NCBI GenBank assembly: GCA_012861695.1
Contig: JAAOOA010000170.1
Location: forward strand, 451,001-515,000
DNA length: 64,000 bases
Direction: 5' to 3'
Source: Trematomus loennbergii
Taxonomy: Eukaryota; Chordata; Actinopteri; Perciformes; Nototheniidae
Each line of letters starts with the position of its first letter. The first letter of the stretch is position 1. Shown in pieces: positions 19,403 to 31,129 of this stretch. A program made the translations under genes and the position numbers. Below the pieces are notes generated by a model that was not told the DNA's origin, ran no database searches, and saw nothing but the letters and a program-made list of their open reading frames with translations.

Positions 19403-19751
19403 CATGTGAGAGAATACAATGGTGAACCATATTGTCAACATATTGGGAAACATAGTTGATATGAAGCTGCTCTGTGTCTGTTCACAGCGAGAAGCTTCAT
19501 TCAGCATTAACTTCAGTTTCACTCCTAACGTCCTGACTCTGGACCTTTCAGGGTTCTCCTAAATCACTGAGGCTGATATGAAAGTGAAAAGCAAGATAAG
19601 AAACAGAAAGAGAGAGCAGCATCAAGCTCAGCACATGTACAGCTGCACGTTTAATTCCTTCCTCTGCACACAGTGAACTAGACACGTCATTAGAGTTAAT
19701 ACTGCTGAAGTCAGAGTCCTTTCATTCTCTTCTCTGCAATCTCTTGATGAC
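19403..19751. other. Spacer between OR remnant and OR2
   Basis: No ORF or repeat recognised. Probably OR2 3' flank; no canonical AATAAA was found on the minus strand close to the stop. Confidence 0.35.
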
Positions 19752-20672
19752 CTACACTTCTCCGTACAACAGACGCTTGCATATGATGCGGATTTTAGAC
19801 ATCTTCAGCCCGTACAGGACTGGGTAAAGAGAGGCTGGCATGTTAGAAAGTACAGGGATAATAAAACGCACAGAATGTTGGGAACACTGCTCATATCAAA
19901 CCTGCTCTGTAATATGTGGAAAAAACCTCCAAAGGAGAAGTTAAGCAAGGAAGCGAGGTGAGGTGTGCAGGTACTGAGAGCTTTCTGTCTGGTCTGTTTG
20001 GAGCCAGAGAAACACACTCTGAGGATCCTCATGTACGTGTAGAGGATTAAAAGCAGAGGAATGATGATGGAGAAAACAGTGTAAAGAGTCCATAAATGTT
20101 ATTTGGCCTGGTGTCAGAGCAGGCCAGCTTAACAATGGAGTAATTCCCACAGTACACTTTGTTAATGATGTCCCACACAGCGTTAAAGACACACTTAAGG
20201 ATATCAGAACAACAATTGCAAGAAAAGGGAACAACCATGACACTGTAATAAGAAAATAAGCTTTGTTAGATGTCATATATGTGTTATATTGCAGAGGATA
20301 ACAGATAGCAAGATATCTGTCATAAGACATGACGGCTAAATTGGTAAATTCAAACACTTCCATATGTGTACAAGCAGAAAACCTGTAGGAAGCAAAGCGG
20401 AGCAGAAACAGTGTGAATGTCAGAGAGGATCTGAACCAGAAGGAATGGAAACAACCCTGTACTACCATACAGTTCATTACAAACAGGCTGCACAGAAAAA
20501 GGTAATAGGTTCATGTAAGCTCCTGTTCACACAGATAACCACAATCAGCAACACTTGGCACCTATAATACAAATATACAAGCCAGAATTATAAGGAAATA
20601 TAGGTATTTAAAAACCCCGGTGTCAGAGTATGCAGTCAGTATAAAATATGAAATGTGAGTAGAGTTCACCAT
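19752..20672 (-). pseudogene. OR2: olfactory receptor pseudogene
   Basis: A type-1 fish OR of a sister subfamily. It starts at 20672 (MVNSTHISYFILTAYSDTG). Preserved parts include NLAVMSYDRYLAICYPLQY, MTSNKAYFLITVSWLFPFLA (TM4), FSGSKQTRQKALSTCTPHLA and LQSRFDMSSVPNILCVLLSL. Its C-terminus differs from OR3-OR8, reading YGLKMSKIRIICKRLLYGEV in the restored register, with stop TAG at 19752. Single-base losses are visible near 20575, 20560, 20505, 20170 and 19815, so no frame spans the gene. A 5' flank with CRE and the 22-bp minisatellite lie upstream as in OR4-OR8. Confidence 0.85.
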
Positions 20673-20904
20673 GATCCTCCTGTGGTTCTTTAAGCATCAC
20701 AACATTATGCAGGCATTACCTGGATGTAGATGTCACTTTAAACATGGCAATAACAGTGACCACATGTTCTTCATCATGAGAACACATAAGACAGATGATC
20801 CAAACTGAGTGTCCTATATTAATGTGTATAATACAGAGATCCAGAGAGTGTGAGGTGCTGCTCTCCTCACTGAGCTGAAACTCTGAGCTGCTGCTTTTAC
20901 CTTC

Positions 20905-20975
20905 TGTCTGCAGCTCACTGACGTCATCCTTCAAGGATCCTCCTTCTGTAACTCAGGGTTTCACCACCAGATGCA
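20905..20975 (-). promoter_or_regulatory. OR2 putative upstream exon with CRE
   Basis: Perfect palindromic TGACGTCA at 20919-20926, within the leader conserved upstream of OR3-OR8, followed on the minus strand by a splice-donor-like GAAG|GTAAAAG. The apparent ORF here (TTG start) is not thought to be coding. Confidence 0.5.
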
Positions 20976-21085
20976 GACGTGCTCCATTCAATCCGTCAAT
21001 CCAGATTGTTTTAATATGTCGCCCAGCTGAACTACGGTATAGGCCTGTCCTTAAAGAATACAGACAATTCTCTGTTTGGTGCAGA

Positions 21086-21628
21086 TGGCATCTTGGTTTC
21101 TAGTCGTCACCATCTTGGTTTCTGGTCGTCACCATCTTGTTTTCTGGTCGTCACCATCTTGATTTCTAGTCGTCACCATCTTGGTTTCTGGTCGTCACCA
21201 TCTTGGTTTCTAGTCGTCACCATCTTGTTTTCTGGTCGTCACCATCTTGATTTCTAGTCGTCACCATCTTGGTTTCTAGTCGTCACCATCTTGGTTTCTA
21301 GTCGTCACCATCTTGGTTTCTGGTCGTCACAATCTTGGTTTCTGGTCGTCACCATCTTGTTTTCTGGTCGTCACCATCTTGATTTCTGGTCGTCACCATC
21401 TTGGTTTCTGGTCGTCACCATCTTGGTTTCTAGTCGTCACCATCTTGGTTTCTGGTCGTCACCATCTTGTTTTCTGGTCGTCACCATCTTGATTTCTAGT
21501 CGTCACCATCTGGTTTTCTGGTCGTCACCATCTTGGTTTCTGCTCGTCACCATCTTGGTTTCTGGTCGTCACCATCTTGGTTTCTAGTCGTCACAATCTT
21601 GGTTTCTGGTCGTCACCATCTTGGTTTT
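21086..21628 (-). repeat. 22-bp minisatellite block A1 (upstream of OR2)
   Basis: About 25 units; on the plus strand GTCGTCACCATCTTGGTTTC plus TR. The boundary with the OR2 leader is TGGTGCAGATGGCATCTTGG, the same junction as in OR3, OR6, OR7 and OR8. Variants include CATCTTGATTTC and CATCTTGTTTTC alternating every two to four units. Confidence 0.95.
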
Positions 21629-22610
21629 TCACAACTGTGAAGGTTTCCAAACTGGGATATATAATTAAAACGAAAGTTAATATAATAAAATAGAATTTAG
21701 CATATTCTTATATTATATATACATCTTCAGGGCTTCACCACCAGATGATTCTCCACCTGACAAACCAGACAGAAGAGGTTAATTCTCTGGGCAGATAATA
21801 AAATGCCAGTCACATCAGGGACACATTTCTGTTTCCGATTTCTGTCCTGCTTATCAATTTATTTTATTTTTCGTGTTGTACATTTTGGTTCTTTAAGAAG
21901 GTACAGATAAGCCACATGCTTGTTTAACAGAAAGAAAAAAAGGACGTATTTATGAAAACTTTTCCTCAAATTTATATTCAGTTACACTCCCTTCATACTG
22001 TTTATGGAACCTGTAAAGGAATAACATACAGTTTAAATGTATTGTTGTAATTCAATTAAATGGTTCAGCTGTACGATTTCATTAATTGTGCATTCACAAT
22101 TCGGTCCTGATTTCGGCATTTGAGTTCAGTCAGGCAACTCAGGTGTTTCTTGATATGTTTATTAGAAGCAGCATAGTTTGAGTTTGGCGTCTAGGGTCGG
22201 CCTCATCACTCCACAGATTTACATAAAACATTGAATGATGATTAGATAACAATCCCACCCGCCCCCAGAGCCGACAGGTGGAGGCTGAGATGGTGGTGGG
22301 GCAGCAGCAACATGAACGTAGCAACAGCAACATGAACGCAACATGAACATGAATGCAGCAGCAGCAACATGAATGCAGCATTAACATGAACGCAGCAGCA
22401 GCAAGGCTATGCTTGATCATGTCATATTGATGTTAGGCTTTCAGGCCCATAAGCTAGGGTAGCCACATAGAGGCTTCTTTCTCCACCAGACATCTACAGT
22501 GATATTTATGTTATAGCTCTCTTTGAAAAAAATGCATATGATTGATTGTTAGCCCAGAATTCCAGACTTCCCTCTCCACAGAAATGTTTTCCAGTCCTTC
22601 CTGGGGAACC
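21629..22610. other. Spacer with CAG/CATGAA-rich low-complexity stretch
   Basis: Positions 21728-21795 are the reverse complement of 31072-31135 (leader region upstream of OR4), showing that the minisatellite sits inside an older OR 5' flank. Positions 22300-22410 are a degenerate GCAGCAGCAACATGAA repeat that creates a Cys/His-rich spurious ORF on the minus strand. Otherwise nothing recognised. Confidence 0.5.
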
Positions 22611-22614
22611 TTAA

Positions 22615-23781
22615 CCTGTTACGCACGGCCCCCCCCGGTACCGGGCGGATAAATGCGTCATTTGCAGGAAACAACGTCTAAGGAATCTTAATATTTAATA
22701 AACTATGAATGTTTTATATCCATGTAACGGGAAGAAACTCAGCTAACTGATCTTTTTTTTAAAAATCAAAAAAAAAACACAATGCTAACACTCAGCCTCT
22801 GAATTATCCACGAGCGAAAAAATGTAACCTAAAACGGCACTTAAACTCACAATAACTCCTTATTACTTATCCTAGATGCACAGCCAACCACTCGTTTTGG
22901 GTGTCCTGGAGACACTGAATCGTTTGGTGCCCACCTCAACACTCAGTGATAAACATTTGCGACGCTATAAACGAAAGCGTACATCATAACATGTGGAGCT
23001 AGGTAACTAGAAAAGCTAACATGGCTTACCTTGGTCAAAACTGGTCTTCAATGGCATTAAAACGATAAAAAAACGATGCTGCAGTTAATCCATAGGTTCA
23101 TCCAATGTATCTGTGCCCTCTTTGAAATGATTTCTGATAATCCATAAGCAATAAAACTGCTTTTTCGTTTCCAAATGCCAGAGCTAGAGATAGGTCCACT
23201 CTGCTGCACATTTACATGCGTGCAGCCCCACCTTTTCTCTTCACAACGTGTGTGTGTGTGGGGGGCCTCCCCCTTCGATTCTATTGGCTCTAACGGTCAG
23301 AAAGAGGTTGTCAACCATCAAAATCGACCAAGGGGGGCCAGAGATATGGAGAAAAAAAACATTTTCACCCAAATCACCTCAGAGGTGGGGTGGTTTTGGC
23401 TAAACCTCTCTAAAAAGGTCAAATGTCACTTGTTTTGCATCAATCTTGATACAGGGTACATATTATATGTTGTACTTTGGATTCCTAAAGCTTTTAGTCT
23501 ACTAACCCATCATCCAAGGGTAGTTTTCACTATCTGTAAAAAATAATCTTTGGACGGACACTAAAATTTACAGTTTTTTACTATGTAAAATCTGAATTTT
23601 CTTTAAAATAAAAAACATCTATATTGATTCTGACACTTCTACATCCAACTCACAGATGTAACCTTGCTTTGATAAAAGAAATTATTCATATAACCCTTTT
23701 AGAAGTTAAGTTGTAGTCATTTGTTTTGGGCATGTCATTTTCAAGCCTGAAACATGAAAAACAGGCTTGGTGCTTAACAGG
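22615..23781 (+). mobile_element. piggyBac-type nonautonomous element, 1.17 kb
   Basis: Flanked by perfect TTAA (22611-22614 and 23782-23785). Termini are CCTGTTACGCACGG and TTGGTGCTTAACAGG. Shares several interior blocks with 17593-18643 (AGTTAATCCATAGGTTCATC, CCTCTCTAAAAAGGTCAAAT, ACATCCAACTCACAG). The 123-codon ORF at 23175-23546 is not conserved in the sister copy and is not considered a gene. Confidence 0.8.
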
Positions 23782-23785
23782 TTAA

Positions 23786-24064
23786 GGCGTTCCCAGTTTG
23801 GATAAGATTAGATTAGATATACTTTATTGATCACAATTTGGAACGTTTTTGAACACAGCAGAATCTAAACGACATATATATCTCCAGCGTGTTCTGGGTT
23901 CACCCGGGACCAGCAGATCACGCAGCACCGTAGCTGGACTTTACCGCACTCGCTCGTAAACGCAAGGTGACAGTGAAGAGAGACCTGCTGCTGAACAGTT
24001 GAAATATAACAAAAATAAAACCTCTATAACTCAATATGTTGGCAAATCAAAATGTAACACTTTG
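23786..24064. other. Spacer with LINE-tail-like AGATTAGATATACTTTATTG
   Basis: The motif at 23807-23835 resembles the antisense 3' tail of fish LINE/SINE families. The rest has no recognised feature. Confidence 0.35.
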
Positions 24065-24072
24065 TTCTAGGT

Positions 24073-25547
24073 CAGTGATTCTCAAATGGGGGTACGCGGA
24101 CCCCTATGGGTACGTTGGGGTACTGCAAGGGGTACGTGAGATAAAAATATCAAATAAGGTTAATTAAAAAAATACCATGCATGATTACAAAAATAATCAT
24201 AGTTTCTATAAGTTAAATAGAAAACACAATTTTATAAAATATTCCTAGAACCACCAAGGGTTCAAGATCCGTTCTTGTGCTTTTCTGGTGCTTAACTGGT
24301 TCTTCTCTGTTTTGACAAGTGTGTGGTCACGTTCTAGTCACTTTGCTCAGGGCTACTGCTTGTTACAACTTTTATTTGCCGTACTCGCCATTAACTCTTA
24401 TTGCTCAGGTTAATCTGGCCCCCTTCTGACGTAAGCGTGAAGCATTGGTACTTGCCGGGCAGCCGAGTGGGGCCAGCTAAGAACCGGTTTTCGGAACTGA
24501 GAGCCGGCTCCACTGCGGTGGAAACAGGAAGAACCAGAGCTAAATCAGGCTCTAGCCCGGAACCACACTGAGCGGGAAGCCAGTTGCAATATTAGATTAT
24601 AAAAAATAGACATTGAAATGGAATCGTGGTTAAAACGTAGCAGCACTACAGCAGGGAACGTGGACAACGGAGAAAAAAAGAAAGCCAAAATTGAGCCAAC
24701 AAAATGCCGTCAATATCAGGAGGCGTATGCTTTGATGGGATTCACGTCAACAAACGGCAACCCGCCCCAGGCATTGTGTTGTTTCTGTGGGGAGAAACTA
24801 GCCAACAGCTCGATGAAACCAGCGCACCTCCAGAGACATCTCAGCACCAAACACCTGTGTCACGTTGGTAAGCCACCGGAGTCTTTCAAGAGAAAACTTG
24901 CTGAGTACAGATCCTCGCAAGAGATGATACGAAAAGCCTCCACAACATCAGCCAAAGCACTGGATGCGGTGTCACTGCTCATCGCTAAGCCACAAAGCCG
25001 TACCAGATCGCTGAGGACCTGTTACTCCTAAATAGTGTCATTGCAGTGTTACTACTTAGTTTGTTTATAATTGCAATTTTTTTTCAGTTACAACGATGAT
25101 TTTTTTGAACCCTTTCATGCATTGTGGTCACTACATTAGAGACTGCTAATTGAATGCTGTTTTCTCTTGTATATTCATGGGGTTTCGGATGATATAGTTG
25201 CACATCAGGCACCACAGTGGATTTTATTAAAATATTTGTGTATTGTATTTTATAGTTTTTGTATAATATATCATTTTGTTCATTGGTTTGTTAAACATAT
25301 ATTACTAAAAAAATTGTTTTTAAAAACTGTCGTTATGTTATTTCTTTTTCATGCATAAAGATGAAATATCCTTAGTTTGTTGTTATGCATGAAGGAGTTA
25401 ATAAATCATACACTGATGGAACATCACTATATTGCAATTATTTATATAGGCTTTTTCTATCAAAAACGTTCGGGGTCGGTCAGGGGGTACTTGGCTGAGA
25501 AAATGTTTCAAAGGGGGTACATTACTGAAAAAGTTTGAGAAGCACTG
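24073..25547 (+). mobile_element. hAT element, internally deleted
   Basis: Terminal inverted repeats CAGTGATTCTCAAATGGGGG and GTTTGAGAAGCACTG, flanked by 8-bp imperfect duplications TTCTAGGT (24065-24072) and ATCTAGGG (25548-25555). This matches the hAT preference for NTCTAGAN-like targets. It contains one transposase fragment (24618-25031) and then AT-rich sequence; most of the transposase is missing. Confidence 0.85.
24618..25031 (+). pseudogene. hAT transposase N-terminal fragment with BED finger (ZBED5/SCAND3-like)
   Basis: 137 codons. A basic N-terminus (MESWLKRSS, KKKAKIEPTK) is followed by YQEAYALMGFTS and a BED-type zinc finger with C54-x2-C57, H74-x4-H79 (LCCFCGEKLANSSMKPAHLQ then RHLSTKH). 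Next come SFKRKLAEYRSSQEM and a helix ending AVSLLIAK. This order is that of the N-terminus of hAT transposases related to vertebrate ZBED5/GTF2IRD2-type genes. After residue about 127 a frameshift near 24998 moves the expected continuation (KPYQIAEDLLLLNSV) to another frame, and the catalytic domain is absent. Dead transposon sequence; no evidence of domestication. Confidence 0.75.
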
Positions 25548-25555
25548 ATCTAGGG

Positions 25556-26847
25556 TGTCTGAGAAACCCTGCTCCCTGAGAGCTGACAACGGACAATGAA
25601 CAGCTCCTGAATTGGTGAACAAATAATAAAATAAATGCTGCGCTGGTGCTAGGCTAAGCTAGCTGGCTAAAGTGAACATTGCAATTAGCTCACTGTTGTA
25701 GCACAGAGCTAAAGCTGTTGACAACTTTACTTTAGAGAACGTAAAAACCTGACAGTGTTTCATTGCTCAGTGTTTCATCTGGCTGATGAAGACGGAGCAG
25801 TTTTAATACTGAAGCAAAATAAGTGGTTTTGTGAGGTATTTTATTTGATGTTTATAGTGAATCTGTTTGAAAAGACATAACATTGTGTGAAGTCACACTG
25901 TATAATGTGTACGTCGCTTTAGTTCAAAGAAGCTCATGTATTGTTATGATCGGATGGTAGGGTAATTCACTTTACTTTAAAGTTATTTAACAAATGTTTA
26001 TTGTTTTGTATTTAACAAATTATATGTATAATTTACTGAAATACACTTCCTGTGTGTGCATTCATCATTTACTGTCATGAAGCAGTGCTCGAACCAAGCC
26101 TAGTCATGGGTTTGTTTTCAAATACAAACATTTTAAGATTCCTTTAAAACTGTCACAACAAATAGTAATTCCAGGTGAGTATTCACTACATTCGTAACAA
26201 ATTGTGGTGTGCCATTTAATGCAAGAGCTAGAAAATGGAAAGGCTAAACTGAAGCCTCAAAGAGAATTTAAGTACAATACTTATATAAAAGATAAATAGA
26301 GTAAATGTTTATTATTCAGGAAGAAATGGGTATAATTCTGTACCTTCATGCAGTCAGTCTGAAACCGGGTGGTCATCCTTCAATTGTTAATAAGCTCATA
26401 TTTAAGTCTCATTAATATCGTAATTATTTTCTCCTTATATCATCATGCACTGATCCTGACACACAAACAGTCCTCTCTTTTATCCTGTTCAAGAGATTTT
26501 ATTCTAAGTCCAAGTGGTCGTATGTTGTAAAGATTGTAAAGACCCCAAACTTGCAGATGTGGGAATTTAAATTAAGTTAATAAAACTGCTAAAACTTGAC
26601 ATGACAGTTTCCGTAAATTCTCTTCTGAATGATTTCTGTTTGTGGTGTTAGTCCTAGAAATTAAACACAATCATTACATTTAAATAACTTTATTCATGCT
26701 TAATGGACAACTTCTACTGTATTGACTTTGATCATTACAGTCAAGACAAACTTTCAGTGACTGCAGCAACAGATTGTGGTCACTTTCTGATGAAGGTCAG
26801 ACCTTTAGAGACAACATTTATAACTCCTCTTCTGACTCAAACTGAAC
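25556..26847. other. Intergenic spacer and OR3 3' flank
   Basis: Positions 26660-26847 are the diverged counterpart of the 3' flank of OR4-OR8 on the minus strand (GTGGTCACTTTCTGATGAAGGTCAGACCTTTAGAG). Between 25560 and 26650 no ORF or repeat was recognised. Confidence 0.5.
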
Positions 26848-27787
26848 TCATCTGTTAGAGTTATTCCTAACCCCAGCTAGCAGCAGATTTTTACACAGGA
26901 TGTATATTTTGGACATGTTGAGGCCGTACATCATAGGGCTGAAGAGAGGCTGGCATGTAGGAAATATAACGATAAAAATATTCTCAACATGTTGGGTACA
27001 CCGCTCATATTAAACCTGCCCTGTGTTACTCCAAGGAAAACTGCAAAAGAAAGTTGATGAGGGAAGCGAGGTGAGGTGTGCAGGTGCTGACAGCTTTCTG
27101 TCTGCTCTGCTTACAGCCAGAGAAACACACTCTGAGGATCCTCATGTACGAGTACACGATCAGAGACACAGGACAAGAGACTAAGATAAAAGTAAAAATG
27201 AGTCCATATATTATTGACCGTAGTGTCAGAGCAGGCCAGCTTAACAATGCAGTAGTTATCACAGAACACTTTGTTAATGATGTTCCCACGCAGCTGTAAA
27301 GACACACTCAGCGATATCGTGACAAAGGAGAAAAAAAAGGAGGAAACCATATGGCGGCAATAAGCACAACAACCTTTTTATACGTCATACGTGTGTTATA
27401 TTGCAGAGGATAACAGATAGCAAGATATCTGTCATAAGACATGACGGCTAAATTAAAAAATTCCACACAAACATATGTATACACAGAATAAATCTGCAGG
27501 AAGCAGAGCGGAGCAGAAACAGTGTGAATGTCAGAGAGGATCTGAACCAGAAGGAATGGAAACAAAGCTGTACTACCATACAGTTCATTTACAAACAGGC
27601 TGCACAGAAAAAGGTACATAGGTTCATGTAAGCTCCTGTTCACACAGATAACCACAATCAGCAACACGTTGGCACCTATAATACAAATATACAAAGCCAG
27701 AATTATAAGGAAATATAGGTATTTAAAAACCCCGGTGTCAGAGTATGCAGTCAGTATAAAATATGAAATGTGAGTAGAGTTCACCAT
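26848..27787 (-). pseudogene. OR3: olfactory receptor pseudogene
   Basis: Starts MVNSTHISYFILTAYSDTGV at 27787. Intact through TM1-TM4 (ANVLLIVVICVNRSLHEPMY, LYGSTALFPFLLVQILSDIH, VMSYDRYLAICYPLQYNTRM), then shifted near 27325 within FVTISLSVSLQL. Shifts again around 27215 and in TM6 (INFLLQFSLE then stop). TM4 resembles OR1 (VVVLIAAIWFPP) rather than OR4. The stop is displaced by loss of one T in AACTTCTAA, so the reading ends at TGA 26848. It has the CRE-containing leader and the 22-bp minisatellite upstream. Confidence 0.85.
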
Positions 27788-27989
27788 GATCCTCCTGTGG
27801 TTCTTCAAGCATCACAACATTATGCAGTGCATTACCTGGATGTAGATGTCACTTTAAACATGGCAAAAACAGTGACACATGTTCTTCATCATGAGAACAC
27901 ATAAACACATGATATAATGTGTATAATACAGAGATCCAGAGAGTGTGAGGTGCTGCTCTCCACTGAGCTGAATCTCTGAGCTGCTGCTT

Positions 27990-28062
27990 TTACCTTCTGT
28001 CTGCAGCTCACTGACGTCATCCTTCAGGGATCCTCCTTCTGTAACTCAGGGTTTCACCACCA
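27990..28062 (-). promoter_or_regulatory. OR3 putative upstream exon with CRE
   Basis: TGACGTCA at 28012-28019 in the conserved leader, with the donor-like CAGAAG|GTAAAAGCAGC downstream on the minus strand. The intervening segment is shorter than in OR4 (a gap around 27905). Confidence 0.5.
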
Positions 28063-28177
28063 GATGCAGACGTGGTCCATTCAATCCGTCAATCCAATTA
28101 TATTTAATATGTCGCCCAGCTGAACTACGGTATAGGCCTGTCCTTAAAGAATGCAGACAATTCTCTGTTTGGTGCAG

Positions 28178-28676
28178 ATGGCATCTTGGTTTCTAGTCGT
28201 CACCATCTTGGTTTCTAGTCGTCACCATCTTGGTTTCCGGTCGTCACCATCTTGGTTTCTAGTCGTCACCATCTTGGTTTCCAGTCGTCACCATCTTGGT
28301 TTCCAGTCGTCACCATCTTGGTTTCTGGTCGTCACCATCTTGGTTTCTGGTCGTCACCATCTTGGTTTGTAGTCGTCAACGTCTTGGTTTCTGGTCGTCA
28401 CCATCTTGGTTTCTGGTCGTCACCATCTTGGTTTCCAGTCGTCACCATCTTGGTTTCTAGTCGTCACCATCTTGGTTTCTGGTCGTCACCATCTTGGTTT
28501 GTAGTCGTCACGTCTTGGTTTTTGGTCGTCACCATCTTGGTTTGTAGTCGTCAACGTCTTGGTTTTTGGTCGTCACCATCTTGGTTTTGGTCGTCACCAT
28601 CTTGGTTTCTGGTCGTCACCATCTTGGTTTTGGTCGTCACCATCTTGGTTTCTCGTCGTCACCATCTTGGTTTGGA
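28178..28676 (-). repeat. 22-bp minisatellite block A2 (upstream of OR3)
   Basis: About 22 units, starting after TGGTGCAGATGGCATCTTGG. More variants than A1, including CATCTTGGTTTGTAGTCGTC and shortened units (TTTTGGTCGTCACC). Ends at the TTTTAGTC-type MITE. Confidence 0.95.
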
Positions 28677-28679
28677 GTA

Positions 28680-29856
28680 GTGTTAATTTCGTCAGCAATT
28701 TTTTTATTTAGTTTTAGTCTTAGTCCTGTGTTAAATTTCCTTTTAGTTTTAGTCATATTTAGTCACCTTCATCCTGTTTTTGTTTAGTCAAGTTTTAGTC
28801 GACTAAAAGTCTGAGCATTTTAGTCTTATTTTAGTCAAAGAAAACAGCAACTATTTTAATCAAGTTTTAGTCGACTAAAAGTCTGAGCATTTTAGTCTTA
28901 TTTTAGTCAAAGAAAACTAACTATTTTAGTCTACTTGTTGTCAATGAAAACTGTTGAGTCTTTTTTAGTCATCAGATTATATTGAAACATTTCAGTCAAA
29001 CTAGTCTAGCCAAAACCAATCATTTGTCATTTTAGTCAAACTTATTTCACAATAAGATTATATCTTGTCCTTATTTGATGAAAAACACAGTTTGAATGAT
29101 TAAGAGAGCAGCTTTGCAGAGAGTGGTCAGGTTTGTGCTGTTTTACCTGTGTTATGGCCACATTGCTTCCCTTCTGATAAAACAATGCATTCGCTTTTTT
29201 TCTCCTCCTCATTGTAGCGAAAATGGGCCCAAATATCACATCGTTTTTTTCTCCCAAGCAGTGGTGGCTTTAGACTTTTCGTTGTCAGTCATTTTGACGG
29301 ACAGGATCGTAACATTTCCGTCATAATCCATTATTACCCGTCGAGTGCACAATTTATCACTCACTCGCGCTGACGGGGGTATTCGGTTAACGCGACCACT
29401 GCTCCAAAGCCCTGTTGTGCCATTTTATTTCTGTTAAATAAGGTTGTTAGACCATGAGTTAGACCCGAGTCTTCCTGAAAGTTCACAGTGTGCCGCTGGC
29501 CGGTGTAATTCAATGTACCGCCGCGCGCAGCACAGACACACAGCTGCTGCCCAGCCGCAGCACCGGAAAATGGAACTGCTGGGAGAAAAACTGACTATCA
29601 GAGATGTAACGTTATCTTTGATCATATTTCGTCTCCTCATTTTCGTCAACGAAAGTAAAGAGAGATTTTGGCATAGTTTTTATTTAGTAAACTACATTTT
29701 CGTCTCGTCACTTTTCGTCAACGATATTGCATGTTGATTTCGTTACAGTTATTGTTTACTGCCGTCCATGCCGTCTCGTCATCGTCTCGTTTTAGTCATG
29801 GAAAAAAAGGTCGTTGACGAACATATTTCGTCATAGTTTTAGTCAACAAAATTAAC
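28680..29856. mobile_element. TTTTAGTC-type nonautonomous DNA element inserted in the minisatellite
   Basis: Ends GTTAATTTCGTCAGC and AGTCAACAAAATTAAC form short inverted termini. The interior is rich in GTTTTAGTCGACTAAAAGTC-like palindromic motifs. Possible target duplication TAGT (before 28688 and after 29856). A related fragment is at 57960-58200. The internal ORF at 29444-29737 has no recognised domain. Confidence 0.7.
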
Positions 29857-30402
29857 TAGTTTCTAGTCGTCAGCGTCTTGGTTTCTGGTCGTCAACATCT
29901 TGGTTTCTGGTCGTCAACATCTTGGTTTCTGGTCGTCAACATCTTGGTTTCTGGTCGTCAACATCTTGGTTTCTGGTCGTCAACATCTTGGTTTCTGGTC
30001 GTCAACATCTTGGTTTCTGGTCGTCAACATCTTGGTTTCTGGTCGTCAACATCTTGGTTTCTGGTCGTCAACATCTTGGTTTCTGGTCGTCAACATCTTG
30101 GTTTCTGGTCGTAACATCTTGGTTCTGGTCGTCAACAACTTGGTTTGTAGTCGTCAACATCTTGGTTTCTAGTCGTCACCGTCTTGGTTTCTGGTCGTCA
30201 ACATCTTGGTTTGTAGTCGTCAACATCTTGGTTTCTGGTCGTCAACAACTTGGTTTGTAGTCGTCAACATCTTGGTTTCTGGTCGTCAACATCTTGGTTT
30301 CTGGTCGTCAACATCTAAGTGTTTGGCCTTTAACATCCTGGTATTTTTTCTTCAACATCTTAGTAATTGGTCCTCACCATGTTGGCTTTTGGTCGTCAAC
30401 AT
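29857..30402 (-). repeat. 22-bp minisatellite block A3, homogenised CAAC variant
   Basis: Continuation of A2 beyond the inserted element. At least ten consecutive perfect units (29881-30100) of the variant GGTCGTCAACATCTTGG, then mixed variants. The units decay after 30310 (AACATCTAAGTGTTTGGCCT). Confidence 0.95.
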
Positions 30403-30626
30403 TGTCACAATATGTTTATTTTCTGTTTTATTTTAAATCCATGTTTGTTCCTGGCTGTTGGCCCCTTGATCCTCCTCTTGTTCCCTTGTTTGTTGAGGTT
30501 TAGTTTTTCTTTGTTTTTCTTAGTTTTAAGCTTTTTATAAATTAAAGCTGGCTTTTCGTTGAAACTACGGAGATCTTGTTTTTGACTGCTCTTGGGTCCA
30601 CCTTCTTGCCAAACCGCGATGAACAA
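30403..30626. mobile_element. Possible solo LTR fragment
   Basis: Starts TGTCACAATATG, contains T-rich sequence with a TATAAATTAAAG motif, and ends near CTTGCCAAACCGCGATGAACA, consistent with TG...CA LTR borders. No target duplication or primer-binding site could be confirmed, so the identity is tentative. Confidence 0.3.
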
Positions 30627-31070
30627 TAAGTACGAACCAACCAAATAATTGACGAAGCAGGTTTCGGTTTGGACGAAGAGCTTTATGAACTAATATACAG
30701 TCTCCAATGTATTTTTGGAGACTGGAAGAGAGGCTCATTAGAGGGGCCAAAGAGGCTGCCCTCAAAAAGTCACGTATGGAGGTGGCCAACAAGCCCTGGC
30801 TAAGGAGCTTATGGCCTGACTGGCTAAGCCTTTTCTCGAGCAGCCTTGAGAGCCAGCCTCCAGCCTGAAACCCCTTCATGGGATCCCATCCTGCCTTTGG
30901 ATGTCAGCGGAGCCTTCAGGGGTCTGTGAGAGACGCAAGAGGCTACCAGCCTGAGTCCCAGTAGAAATGCTCCCCTAACCAGCCCCGGCCTCCATGCTTC
31001 CAGGCCGGTCAGGTGCTGGAGCTGAAGCCGGGCTGGAGATGGCAGGATGTTAAAATTACATCTTATCATC
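30627..31070. other. Unrecognised GC-richer segment before OR4
   Basis: Higher GC than surroundings, with no stop-free frame of note and no motif. It may be the interior of a retroelement associated with the preceding LTR-like piece. Confidence 0.35.
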
Positions 31071-31129
31071 TGCCCAGAGAATTCACCAAAGACTCTTCTG
31101 TCTGGTTTGTCCGGTGGAGAATTATCTGG

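Noticed and set aside
22139..22420. Cys-rich ORF (SCCCCCIHVHVAFMLLLLRS)
   Set aside because: Product of a degenerate GCAGCAGCAACATGAA low-complexity repeat read on the opposite strand.
23175..23546. 123-codon ORF in the piggyBac-type element
   Set aside because: No transposase motif, and not preserved in the related element at 17593-18643.
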